Shown: piece by piece, positions 11,093 through 20,807 of the stretch
Position numbering within the stretch: position 1 is the stretch's first letter
How the letters are laid out: every line of letters begins with the position of its first letter
DNA from: Arthonia radiata
Taxonomy: Eukaryota > Ascomycota > Arthoniomycetes > Arthoniales > Arthoniaceae
Direction of reading: 5' to 3'
Length of the DNA stretch: 64,000 nt
Assembly (NCBI GenBank): GCA_002989075.1
Contig: PSQN01000001.1
Coordinates: 1,543,153 to 1,607,152 of the forward strand
The notes under the pieces: model-generated
The model's input: the letters and a program-made list of their open reading frames with translations, nothing else
What the model was told of the DNA's origin: nothing
The model's database searches: none
Made by a program: the position numbers and the translations under genes

Positions 11093-12896
11093 CACCCATA
11101 CTGTAGCGTATGCGATCGCAATAATGGAGTATTCTAATTTGCTAGCGAATGACCTTTCTTGCCGCACGCATGACAAGATGGGTGTTACTTGAGACATTTG
11201 TTCAAGCGGTTGCCTCTCGTGAATGAGCTTCGTGCTTTCCAACCTGGACTGTCTCCAGCTCATGCTGTAAAAGAGGATCGGCCAGATCGATAACAGTCCA
11301 CCGCCACCACTTAGAATTGCAAGTGCAGTAAAGAACCACCCTCGCCCTATGGTGTCAATAAGCGGCTGCAACATAGTGACCGCTACCGCCGACAAAGCGC
11401 AGCGAGTTATGTTGCTAGCTGCAGAAGCTGTGCTCGGGCTTTCTGGATAGATGTCGACCAGGAGTGCATTGTAGGTCTGCTGGAATGAGGTGCATAAAGC
11501 AGCAAGCACATATTGGAGTACGAGCGGTACGGCCTCGTGAGCTTTTGCTACCACAGACCATCCGTATCCAGTAAGGGCAACAGCGTAGACGAGCAGGAGG
11601 AGGACTGAGCCTCGTGCCCTTGCTCTCTCGATGGGAAATTCAGTGAGATCGTCGCCAGCCACCTTGTCTATAGAACGTCCAATGCGCTTAGCAGTGACTT
11701 TGTAATTCCAGTCCATTAGTTTGCCGTTTGCGTACCCCCCAGACACGGTTCCTGTGCAGGTGAGTGTCAGCGTAAATAACTAATCGAAGCCTGCTGAAAC
11801 GGAGCTCAGGATGTCAACAGGTGAGAACCATGCCTCGTCGTAATCCGGGGGTCAAAAAAGTAAGAAGAGCACTCGAAGCCTGTTGGCTTTACGCACCTAC
11901 ACCTCCCGTCAAAAACGCCAACCCGATCTGAAGCTCGTTGAAACCATAAACGTCTTTATAGATGTTTGGTATTGAAGCTTGCACACAATACCAGACGGCA
12001 TACGGTGACGCCGCCATCCAAAGGACCAGGGCTGTGTCTTTATGAAGCATGATTCTGAGAGCGTAAAGAGGATTCGACTTTCGGAACTTGGCTTTTAACG
12101 AACTCGTGGCCGCCCTCGAATCGGGCTGCAATAGCGACTCGCCTTTCATTTCGTCGTCCTGGATGCCAGCAGAAGAGGGTTGCGCAGTTGGCAGTGCTCG
12201 GTTGTGGCCTCGCTTTTGATGGAAGAGATCCCAGAAGGATATGTGCCAACGCGAAGGCTGATAGCTACCATTTCCCACAACATTTCGCGCCGTTTCGGGG
12301 AGTCCTATAAGGACCACACTCCAGACTGTGGTGCCAAATATCACTAGGGCCCAAAACACCCATACAAAGCCACTGCTTCGCAACGCTACCAATCCACCGA
12401 TGACCGGACCTAAGCACACTGCGAGGTTGGCTGCGCCTTGAGTGGGACCGAGCATTGAGCCACGCTTAGCGGGCGGACATACGTCGGCAACGACTCCAAA
12501 TGCGATTGCCAGGACTGCGGACGCCCCCAGGCTCTGTGCTGCTCTGAGTATGAGTAAAGTGGCGTAGTTGCTCTTGTTGAGAGCTAAGCCCAGGCTGGCA
12601 AGCGTGTAGAGTGCGTAGGTTGACACCAAGATTGGACGGCGACCGAAGCGGTCGGATGCTGTTGCAAAGATCAGCGGTGAGATAGCCTGAAATATAAGAT
12701 AGACGGTAATCGTGAGGTTGATCGCTTGGATGGACACATCAAATTGAGTTGCCAGTATAGGCAATAAGGGCAGATAGATGGTGGCGGTCAAAGGTGAAGC
12801 AAGCATGGTCAACGTAAGAACAACAGTCAGCACATGCTTGCGACGCTTAGAGAACACCGTGTATGGGACCTCGGTCTCCACTGTTGAGGACGACAT
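11084..12896 (-). CDS. Major facilitator superfamily transporter, DHA1 (drug:H+ antiporter-like)
   Basis: Two exons, 12896-11897 and 11751-11084, with a phase-1 intron of 145 nt; 555 aa. The ATG at 12896 was chosen because the frame upstream lacks another ATG. Hydrophobic segments begin at HVLTVVLTLTMLASPLTA, and the MFS loop 2-3 motif DRFGRRP follows the second span. TM5 carries a GPVIGG sequence like the antiporter motif C. A polar central loop of about 75 residues separates two six-span halves, and the second exon supplies the last four or five spans. The family moves drugs, polyamines or other small molecules out of the cell or into the vacuole; the substrate is unknown here. It converges on, and overlaps by 9 coding bases, the ketosamine kinase gene. 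Confidence 0.88.
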
Positions 12897-13650
12897 GGTG
12901 AACTCGAAACTGCCTTTCCGCAATAGCTCTCAAAGACGGATGAAGGGCAAACTGCGACTACTTGAAAGGGAGATGAAGACGTGGTCAGTCCACCATGGTT
13001 TCCTCCTGCAGTGTCTGGAGGTATCAGACGAGGATTTAATGCGTGGGAACGCGATAGAAGAGAGTCTGGCATGCTGCTTTAGACGCTGAAAAGATTGAAA
13101 AGGCTTCTTTGGGGCTGAATATTTCTTCTTCGGTGTTGTTTTCGGGTAATTGAGGTGAGAATTAGAAGCTGATAGAGTAATGATGGTCGTTACTTTTCTC
13201 TCTGCAAGAATTCCACGATGCGTCAGTACCCATCACGTGTCGTCATGTACTGCCTAATGCAGCAGCGGACATCCCGTGTCTTGGCATGCCCATCCAGGCT
13301 GGGCGATCATGCACACGACTAGAGAGGAATCAGCTTATAGATATAGACTCGAGTAGTAAAATACTATTTTATTCAAAGGTCCGGCGAATATTCAATTACA
13401 GCCAAACAAACCCACCAGTTGAGCGGGAGCAGGGAGATCTCACACAAGACCACCTGCTGACCCGTCCACATTTCCGACAACTCCAACTCTTTCCTGGGCG
13501 GGTTGTCAATCTACCTGTTCAAGCCAAGTTGAGTGTGTCCACGATGAGTTGCGGCCATGCAGTGCAGTAAGTGCATAGACATTGCGCAACGCGTGTTTCT
13601 GGAAGATAGAGGATCTCACATCAATCCGCACGTACGAGCACAGCGCGCCA
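12897..13650. other. Upstream region of the MFS gene
   Basis: About 750 bp. The first part is presumably the MFS promoter. A 95-codon frame at 13286-13570 has no recognisable content. No RNA gene or repeat was found before 13655. Confidence 0.45.
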
Positions 13651-13654
13651 ATCA

Positions 13655-14130
13655 CGAGCGGCATAAATGTCATCCCTAGCTTCCAATTGGTTCAGACTCT
13701 CGCAAAAGTCCTACGATATTCGCACAGGATCTTAAAACAGATTCGAATTTCAAATTGACCTTACACTCATGATAGAGCACTTGCTTACCAAGACATACAT
13801 CCGCTACAAGTATCCGCGTAAAAGGTCAGCCAATCATAAGAGCCATGAATCTAATCTCTAGCATCTCATTCGTCTGCAGCGTCCAGCAAGATCCTACGGT
13901 ATTCACAATCAGTGTTGACAGTTGACTGACTGATACCTTTGCCTTACACTCATGAAAGAGACCACACTCACACCGACACATAGGTGTGTTTACAAGCATG
14001 ACCCACCAATCAGCAAAGCCATGAACGTAATACTCAGTCGGCGATTGGTCTGAGATTCTCGCAGAGATCCTACTGTATTCGTAATGGGCCTCAAAAGCCA
14101 ACTCGACGTACAAACTCGCGTTTGGCGCTC
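13655..14130. repeat. Three diverged tandem copies of a ~175-bp unit
   Basis: Near 13660, 13840 and 14015 the same series of words recurs with many changes: a segment like gccatgaatNtaatctc, then ttggtNtgagattctcgca, then gatcctacggtattc, then cttacactcatgaaagag. Read on the minus strand the units share a peptide-like pattern around NTVGS followed by QTN, but every frame is broken. It looks like an old local duplication of a coding or intron-exon segment. The origin is unknown. Confidence 0.5.
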
Positions 14131-14343
14131 AAGGTCCGGACTACCATGACAGCCCAAACGGAACGAAGGCATTACATCCCCGAGGGTATCTAGGTCACTC
14201 GTACAATGCCTCTTATCAAGTTATCAGTCTGGAGGGAAAGATATATGAAGAAGCTCATCGCTCACCTTGTCCGCCTGTCTTCAGACCCATCAGTCTTACC
14301 ACATATACACCGCTAACAGCAATCCCGAACGTCTCCCTTCTCC

Positions 14344-15258
14344 ATGGCCTCAAGCACGCCCCCTGACAGCAACATCGCTCTCACGCCCATCAGCGCTCCC
14401 ACCCCACCACCCTCCACGCCCGCGTCCCACACCCCCGAACTCGCCACAACCCCCCACGCGGAACCGCACAGCACGCACAGCCCCCTCATCCACAACATCA
14501 TCATCGGCTTCGCGGACGGCCTCACCGTCCCCTTCGCCCTCACGGCGGGCCTCACCGCGCTCGGCTCCAGCCGCCTCGTCGTCCTCGCCGGCCTCGCCGA
14601 GCTCTGCAGCGGCGCCCTCTCCATGGGCCTGGGCGCCTACCTCGCCTCCGTGTCCGACGGGCAGCACTACGCGGCGGAGGAGCGGCGGGAGCGCGCCGAG
14701 GTGGCGGAGAAGCCCGCGGCGGAGGCGGAAGAGATTGTGGACATCCTCATGCCGTATGGGGTCAGCGAGGCGTGTGCGCGGTTGGTGGTGGGGGATCTGC
14801 AGCGGGATACGGAGGGGTGGGTTCGGGTGAGTTTGTGTTGTGGATGTGGTGGTGGTGGTGGTGTTGACTGTTGGCAGTTTATGATGGATTTCGAGCTGAA
14901 GCTGGAGAAGCCGAGGAAGTGGCAGGCGGTTGTTTCGGCGCTGGCGATGGGGCTGGCGTATTTGGGGGGTTGGTTGCATGACATTCGTGCTGTATTGGTG
15001 ACGTGCTAATTCGGTGTAGGTGGCATTATCCCGCTGGTGCCTTACTTTGCGATTGGCAACGTCAACCGCGCGCTCTTCGTCTCGATTGGACTCACCGTTG
15101 CCATCCTGCTTCTGTTTGGCTACTTCAGAAGCCGCATTATGAAGCTGTCCCAACGGGCGTCCGTGTATGGGGCGTTCCAGACGCTGACGATCGGGGCTAT
15201 TGCTGCGGGCGCGAGCTTTGGGATTGTCAGGGCTGTCGATGGCAGTCATTCGTTGTAA
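14344..15258 (+). CDS. ccc1: VIT/Ccc1-family vacuolar iron/manganese transporter
   Basis: Three exons, 14344-14826, 14878-14968 and 15020-15258, with 51-nt introns; 270 aa. The family imports Fe2+ and Mn2+ into the vacuole, protecting the cytosol from metal overload. Residues 1-48 are a Pro/Ser/Thr-rich cytosolic tail. The first span carries the family signature around GFADGLTVPFALTAGL, followed by LAELCSGALSMGLGAYLAS. A Glu-rich cytosolic domain follows (AAEERRERAEVAEKPAAEAEE, then MDFELKLEKP), matching the metal-binding region between TM2 and TM3 described in plant VIT1. Three further spans follow, ending near VRAVDG. The ATG sits in a good context after a pyrimidine-rich leader. GC content of exon 1 is notably higher than in its neighbours. 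Confidence 0.9.
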
Positions 15259-15928
15259 CTGCTGTTTATCTCGTGACGTGGGCAAGCCATGCCTTTCTTT
15301 TCGATCAGAAGACGGTCTGCATGGAGTTTGTGGGAATGATCTTGACGCTGCGAATGCAATGCGTACTATGAAGTTTGAATGTTTACCCAGCACGACGATG
15401 CAACAGTGGTGCATCAGTCAAGTTCAGAAAGGTGTCAGACCGCAATACTCGCTTTTTTCCGCGTGTTCCTTCACAGCTCTTCAAACCGTACAACATCCAG
15501 TCTCGGTATGACTCTGCTAGCCTCGCTTTAGAAGGGTCCATTCGCAGCTTATGGGAGAATTCAATGAATACCCTTCGTTGTTATCAGATACTTCGCGTTT
15601 GCTTCCGCTCTGACTCTCATAGCCCTCTCTAAGAGTGATTTCCTAGTACAGATATAAGACTTCTACGCGCTGCAGCGTAAATTCAGTGCGGAAATTCAAC
15701 CCGCTGCGGCTCCCTCGAAAGGTAGACCGCCAATACTTGCGAGCCCTGCCGACTGATAGTCAAGTTTTTAGCACTTTTTCTGCTGCTGTATCATTTGTAT
15801 TGTCCTTTTCAGCAAACGCCTTACGCTGGCAAGCATCCGTTACGAATGTGCTAGTTCACCTACAGCAACCCAAAAGACTGTAAGACATTATGAACGAAAA
15901 AGCACATCTACCATTACCCCTGTATCTA
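15259..15928. other. Convergent spacer, Ccc1 / surface protein
   Basis: 670 bp between two converging stops. No coding pattern, repeat or RNA gene was recognised. Confidence 0.55.
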
Positions 15929-18533
15929 TCACAATCCCCACCGCACGATGAAACCCACAAGCCCAGCCCCAAACCACCACACCCGCCTCCACGGTCTTGC
16001 AGCCACAGCACCACTAGCCCTCACCCCGGTCGGACCGCTGCTTGCGCTGCTTGTCGAGGTACCGGAAGGCCTCGCGCCTGGTGCTGTCGTCGGCGCTCCA
16101 CTGCTTGTGCCGCCTGTAGAGGTACCAGAGGATCTCGCACCCGACGTTGTCGTGGAGGCACCTGTCGTGGAGGCGCCTGTCGTCGATGCCCCTGTCGTCG
16201 ATGCAGCTGTCCCGGATCTCCCACCCGACAATGAGGGCGATTGCACGTCTCCGTCAGAAGATCCCGGCACATTGGACACCGTCACCACGTTCCCACTGCG
16301 ATCGAAAGACGTCGATACGCTGCCAGTCTGAACATTCTGCACCGGGGCTGAGACCGTCACCACGTTGCCACTGCGATCGATAGACGTTAACACGCTGCCG
16401 GTCTGAGTATTCTGACCCGGTGGCGAGACCGTCACCGCGTTCCCACTGCGGTCGATAGACGTCACCACGCTGGCGACCTGACTATTCTGACCCGGTGGCG
16501 AGACCGTCACCGCGTTCCCACTGCGGTCGATAGACGTCACCACGCTGGCGACCTGACTATTCTGGCTCGGCGCCGCGGCCACGCCCTCACTCGTTTGAGG
16601 CCGAACGACCGTGCTGCCTCCCGACGCAACAGCCACCGTAGCAGGTGCTTGCGCGGCTGAGTCGCCCGTCTCTCCACCAGGTCGCGCCGACGCTTGTGGC
16701 GCTGTATTACCAGGTGCCTCTACAGCAGCTTGGCCTGGCGCTTGCGACGCCGCGTTGCCCGTCTGTCCAGCAGGTTGCGCTGGCGCTTGAGACGCTTTAT
16801 TGCCCGTCTGTGCGGCAGCCTGCGCTTGCGCTTGAGACGCTGTGTTGCCGGACGCTTGTACCGCAGCCTGACCTGGCGCCTGCACTGGCGCTTGAGACGC
16901 TGTGTTAGCGGGCGGCTGCACAGCAGCTTGACCTGGCGCCTGCGGCCTCGCCTGATCAGAGGTAGCCGGCTGTAAGCCGAACGCAGCAGCGATGGCGGGA
17001 GCCACCCCGGAGCTGACGGGTGCCTGAGACTGTGGCGCTGAGGGGGCGGCGGATATGGGTGCGGATGCGGGTGCGGGTGCTGTTACCGTTGGCTGTTGTA
17101 TCGGACGGAGAAATGAGGCTGGTTGGACGGGCTGAGCGGGGTTCGGTGCAGGTTGCGATGGTGGTTGAGATTGGGGTGGTGGTTGAGACTGGGGTGGTGG
17201 TTGAGACTGGGGTGGTGGTTGAGACTGGGGTGGCGGCTGAGATTGCGGTGGCGGTTGCGACTGCGGCGGTGGTTTAGAGGCAATGGGCTGCGCGGAGGGC
17301 GACGGCGCTGACAGTGGAGCGACGGTCGCTTCGGCTGGTTTGGCTGAATCAAAGAGTGACTGTATGCGTGACGTCTGCATGCTTTTGTCAGCTTGGTATA
17401 TTCACCAATGGAATGGCATGCGGAGACTCACCGTCGAAACCGTAACGAAATCCGCAACCCCAAACGCCTGCGCCGCCTCGACCTCGGGTAGCGTTGTACT
17501 CGCGCAGTCCAAGGGCGCGAAGGCAGAGAACAGGTCGGTGATACCCGAGAAGGTGGTTGCTTTACCCCAGACGGCCGAGTAATGCCAGCCGCGTGTATCG
17601 CGCGGGTCTATCTGCGTCGTAGTCTGAGGTTGGAAAGGATGAGAGGGGAAGTCTTCATAAGATACCCCTCTGGAGCCTCCGCCGGAGGGTGTGGCGGTGA
17701 CGCAGCGGGTCGTGCCGGAGACGGTTGTGGAGAGGACGCCCGTCCAGCCGACGGCGCCGTCGTAATCTACGAGCAACGAAGGGTAGACCGCGGTTTGGGT
17801 AACGTTGCGGTTCTGGGTGTGTGAGTGGATGTGGTGGGGCTCGAAGCACGGAAAGGGATGGTCGGGTACGAACCAGATGTTTATCATAAGCCGACCTGGT
17901 CGTCTTGAATCCTACTATTAGCGGTCTCCTCGTAGTAGGCGGGAAGCGCGCGACTCACAGTGACAACGCCCGCAGACTGAGGAGGGAGAGTATTAGCAAA
18001 AGCTGCTTGATAATCGGGCCAGGACGACGCTTACATTCGTTGTGTTCGGGATTTTATACCCGGCCAGATCGGTGTTGTATACCGTGGTCAAGCTCGTGTG
18101 GTTTGCAATGTCAAAAACCGTAATGACAGTGGCATGAGTGATTGTAGTTTCGATCGGCAAGGCCGACCAGCTCATGGTGGTAATTTGCACATCCAGGCGA
18201 GAGCACTTGACTGCGCAACTGCCCTGCGCGGCAGTCAATGGAGCTGCTGCTGCTTTGCCTGTCGTCGTGCCATTCTGAGGACTCGTTGCTTTGCGCGGAT
18301 TAGTGACTGTCCTCCTTTTGCTACTAGAGGACGCTGGCGATTGTTTACTTACGAGCACTGTACACCTTTGAGCTCGAAGCTATACGCGTGTCGCCGGGTC
18401 AGTCTTCCCAGTCGAGTCGTGCTGCAATATGGGATGTCTTACCAGTTGCAGGTGTGCCAGCGGCTGACTGAACTGCAACTACGCTGGAGGCGCATCCAAG
18501 CACCCCGAGTGCCAGTGCTTTACAAAATCTCAT
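15929..18533 (-). CDS. Repeat-rich secreted protein, probably GPI-anchored
   Basis: Five exons, 18533-18443, 18333-18035, 17976-17959 (an 18-nt exon), 17911-17432 and 17374-15929, all in phase; 777 aa. It starts with a signal peptide (MRFCKALALGVLGCASSVVA). An N-terminal region of about 270 residues with six or more Cys and several N-glycosylation sequons carries a WHYSAVWGKATTFSG segment. The large last exon encodes low-complexity repeats: PPPQSQ hexapeptides (near 331-372), Ala/Gln/Pro-rich units, four 25-residue units around TSIDRSGNAVTVS, and a Ser/Thr/Gly tract. The extreme C-terminus is a short basic stretch then a hydrophobic tail, consistent with GPI attachment. A cell-wall or surface role is inferred; I recognise no catalytic domain. 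The two smallest exons are the least certain joins. Confidence 0.7.
16264..16563 (-). repeat. Coding minisatellite, four 75-bp units
   Basis: Four head-to-tail 75-bp units inside the surface-protein gene encode 25-residue repeats around TSIDRSGNAVTVS. The two units nearest 16414-16563 are almost identical at the DNA level, while the other two differ, which points to recent unit duplication. Confidence 0.85.
17150..17275 (-). repeat. Coding minisatellite of 18-bp units (PPPQSQ)
   Basis: About seven 18-bp units (plus-strand word tggttgagactggggtgg with variants) encode the PPPQSQ hexapeptides of the surface protein. Such arrays commonly vary in length between strains. Confidence 0.8.
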
Positions 18534-19484
18534 ATTGTGCTACTGTTGACACGAGAAAAAATGCTACGATGCTTTCTTGCAGGTTGGTAAAGGAACATAG
18601 CATCAAGCCAGGATGTACGCGCGCATCTTGCATCTTGATACAGCGAGGACTGGGGCCAGGCAGAAAACAAGCCACGCGGGAAGATGTTGAGTTCGCGACC
18701 AACGCCTACACGGTCATGCTATACATGCTCATTCGCCAGTCGTGTGGAGCGCTACAGCGGATCGCCGGCCTAGTCGGCAGTAGTCAATCGCTTGATAGAA
18801 TTCTGCCCCATTGACAGCCACGCAATGAAACCCAATGGAACGGCTGAAATGAAGAGGGAGAAGTCCCGCTTTCCCTTTTCGGAGCGATCTAACATTTCCT
18901 CAGTTCAGCGCCGGTCACCGTGCACCTGGCGAATGCTGGATGCAGTGAACGCTGTGACTCGAGTCTCACACTGTAGTTATAATTGGGATCGTTCGTCAAT
19001 CCTGACGATGGTAGAGTTTGCTGCTGTTTGCTGCACGGGGCAACATTCGGGAACCCACGCGTGCCTGAGAGATCAGGCTACTTTTGCCGCACTTCCTTGT
19101 CACGTGTTTGTATCGATCTTCGTCACGATTCAAGATTTCACCTCACGAAACAACTGCAAGATCATGCCTTCACCTCAGCCATTATCGCTCACGAACGTTG
19201 GTGTTTGAAGTCTTGACATGGCTATATAGCCTGTGTCTTCCTTCTTCTCTCTCCTCTTCTCTTTCTCTCCATTCGATCGAGGAGGCATAGAGCCTCCGAG
19301 AGGACCTGAGTTGGCCAAAGAAACCGTGGATATACTGGCTCGCAATGCTTTTGCCCGGTCCAGGCGTGATCTCTCGTCATTGATCGCGGGGGAAAGCTGA
19401 ATCGCGGCGGCGCTGTTGTGCAGCAATGGATACGTGTGTAATTGCGAGTATGGTAAGCATGCGGGTAGACGCGAGCATAGGATG
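18534..19484. other. Upstream region of the surface-protein gene
   Basis: About 950 bp. The first few hundred bases are presumably its promoter. A reversed purine-tract/TATA module lies at 19210-19270. No gene is recognised. Confidence 0.45.
19210..19270 (-). repeat. Purine-tract/TATA module, copy 2 (reversed)
   Basis: On the plus strand it reads gtcttgacatggctatatag followed by a C/T-rich tract, the reverse complement of the arrangement seen at 8833-8912. Confidence 0.5.
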
Positions 19485-19650
19485 TGGGTTCAAGGGGAGA
19501 CGCTACGTATTCACATGCTGCAGAACGCTCTTCAGAGGCGCAGCCGTGCAACAGCCGTATAGCCTCAGGGTTCCATTTCCGCAGACGTGGCCACGACTCT
19601 TGTGTGTCGGTTCGTCTTCGCAGGCATTGGAGAGCACGCCAGATAGCCGG
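19485..19650 (-). pseudogene. Fragment A of an EXS-domain (SYG1/XPR1) gene
   Basis: The plus-strand word gcaggcattggagagcacgc at 19620 also occurs in the intact SYG1 gene near 37199. On the minus strand the fragment reads AIWRALQCLRR, close to AVWRALQCLRR of the EXS domain, then drifts into unrelated sequence. It shares its left part (attcacat, aacgctct, gcgcagcc, caacagccg) with fragment B at 20290. It is truncated at both ends and has no start or stop of its own. Confidence 0.7.
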
Positions 19651-19660
19651 CCACGCTGTG

Positions 19661-19741
19661 TGGAGAGGACGAAGAAAGAGAAGAGGAAGAGAACAGAAGA
19701 AAGAGAGATATATAAAGCCGTGCCAAGACTCCAGGCAGCAG
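19661..19741 (+). repeat. Purine-tract/TATA module, copy 3
   Basis: A run of A/G sequence is followed by gatatataaa, gccgtgccaagactccaggcagca with small gaps. It follows fragment A directly. Confidence 0.6.
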
Positions 19742-20147
19742 TCCCATGCTTTATGAGGTAGGAGCGATGGCCGCTTCTATGTTAAACTCGTAGAGTAATC
19801 TGTCATGTCAATCGCGGGGTGGATTAGACTTTCTTTATCTTTTCCACGCCAAGAAGAGTTCCTTGAGCCAGACTAAATTTCCAGTGAGAATGGCAGTGTG
19901 AGTAGACATTACAAACGAGGCCCTTCGCTGGAGGTACAATCGAACGACCCGGAGAGTAGGCGCTTGGAGACACCGAAGTGGTAATGTGCGGTACGCTGGG
20001 GAACGAATTGAGTAGTATAAAGAACAGCCTATCTACAAAGTCTTCAGCCAGCTGACATCGCTGCTAACTCCCCGCTCACCCGTGTTACCTACACTCTTAT
20101 CGATTTCGATGTCACTATGAAGAGTGTAGATGCTCTTGATAATGCAC
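19742..20147. other. Spacer between modules
   Basis: About 400 bp with no recognisable gene, RNA or repeat. Confidence 0.4.
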
Positions 20148-20220
20148 AAGAATAAGAGAAGAGAGCAGGAAAAAAAAAGAGAGAAAACATACAAACCCAC
20201 GCCAGTCCTCCAACCAGCAC
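20148..20220 (+). repeat. Purine-tract/TATA module, copy 4 (decayed)
   Basis: A purine tract with a run of nine A is followed by acatacaaacccacgccagt and cctccaaccagca, matching copies 3 and 5 position by position but with a degraded TATA part. Confidence 0.45.
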
Positions 20221-20289
20221 AAAGGATTAGCAATTCACGCGCAACCACTCACCCACTGTGCCGGCGCAATTCCACAACCAAGCGCCACT

Positions 20290-20498
20290 ACGAGTACCTA
20301 TTCACATACTACAAAACGCTCTCTGAGAGCGCAGCCATACAACAGCCGCAACGCCCTCCGCCAGATAGCAGGCAAGGCAGTTAAGAAGCCCAGTGGTCTG
20401 CTGGTGCTCGAGTTGCACCGGTCGACAGTTTCCCACTTGAGCGCGTAGAGACAGAAGAATATCTCAATGTTGCTGATGCTGTAGGGCGAGGGCGAGGG
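20290..20498 (-). pseudogene. Fragment B of an EXS-domain (SYG1/XPR1) gene
   Basis: About 140 bp of the plus strand, starting near 20361 (gcaaggcagtta) through gttgcaccggtcgacagttt to ttgctgatgctgtag, match 37226-37345 of the intact SYG1 gene with few changes. On the minus strand it reads the EXS segment KWETVDRCNSS, then GFLTALPAIW, and then departs. It is a truncated duplicate with no complete domain. A module copy begins five bases further on. Confidence 0.82.
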
Positions 20499-20502
20499 GC
20501 AT

Positions 20503-20575
20503 GTGAGGAAAGATAAGAGGAAGAGAAAAGGGAGAAGACGGATATATAAATCTATGCCAAGACTTCAGGCAGCAA
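20503..20575 (+). repeat. Purine-tract/TATA module, copy 5
   Basis: The A/G tract is followed by gatatataaatctatgccaa and gacttcaggcagcaacg. It is the best match to copy 3, and both lie just after an EXS fragment. Confidence 0.6.
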
Positions 20576-20807
20576 CGGAGGCAAAAGGTGAAGCAGCGAG
20601 GTGTACTTGTGATGGGGGTAGGTGAAAATTCGAGAGCGTTCCCAAGGAGGAGAATGGGACATGCATGCATTAGCGCGAGATGGTGCGCAAGAGCAAGCAA
20701 CGTATTCAAGATGATAGATTCGAATTCCGTTGTGAAAGCCGTTTCGTCGGCGTGGACGTGCTGTGTCATGTTTTGAGGATTACCTACGCTGTACAAATGC
20801 CATTATG

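Noticed and set aside
9516-12896. A secondary-metabolite gene cluster
   Set aside because: Only a kinase and an MFS gene are present, with no backbone enzyme, tailoring enzymes or regulator.
19646-20360. A single ~715-bp insertion with an 11-bp target duplication (cgccagatagc) inside one EXS copy
   Set aside because: The word occurs at both borders, but the left parts of fragments A and B are also similar to each other. Two separate duplicated units explain the data better, and no terminal inverted repeats were found.
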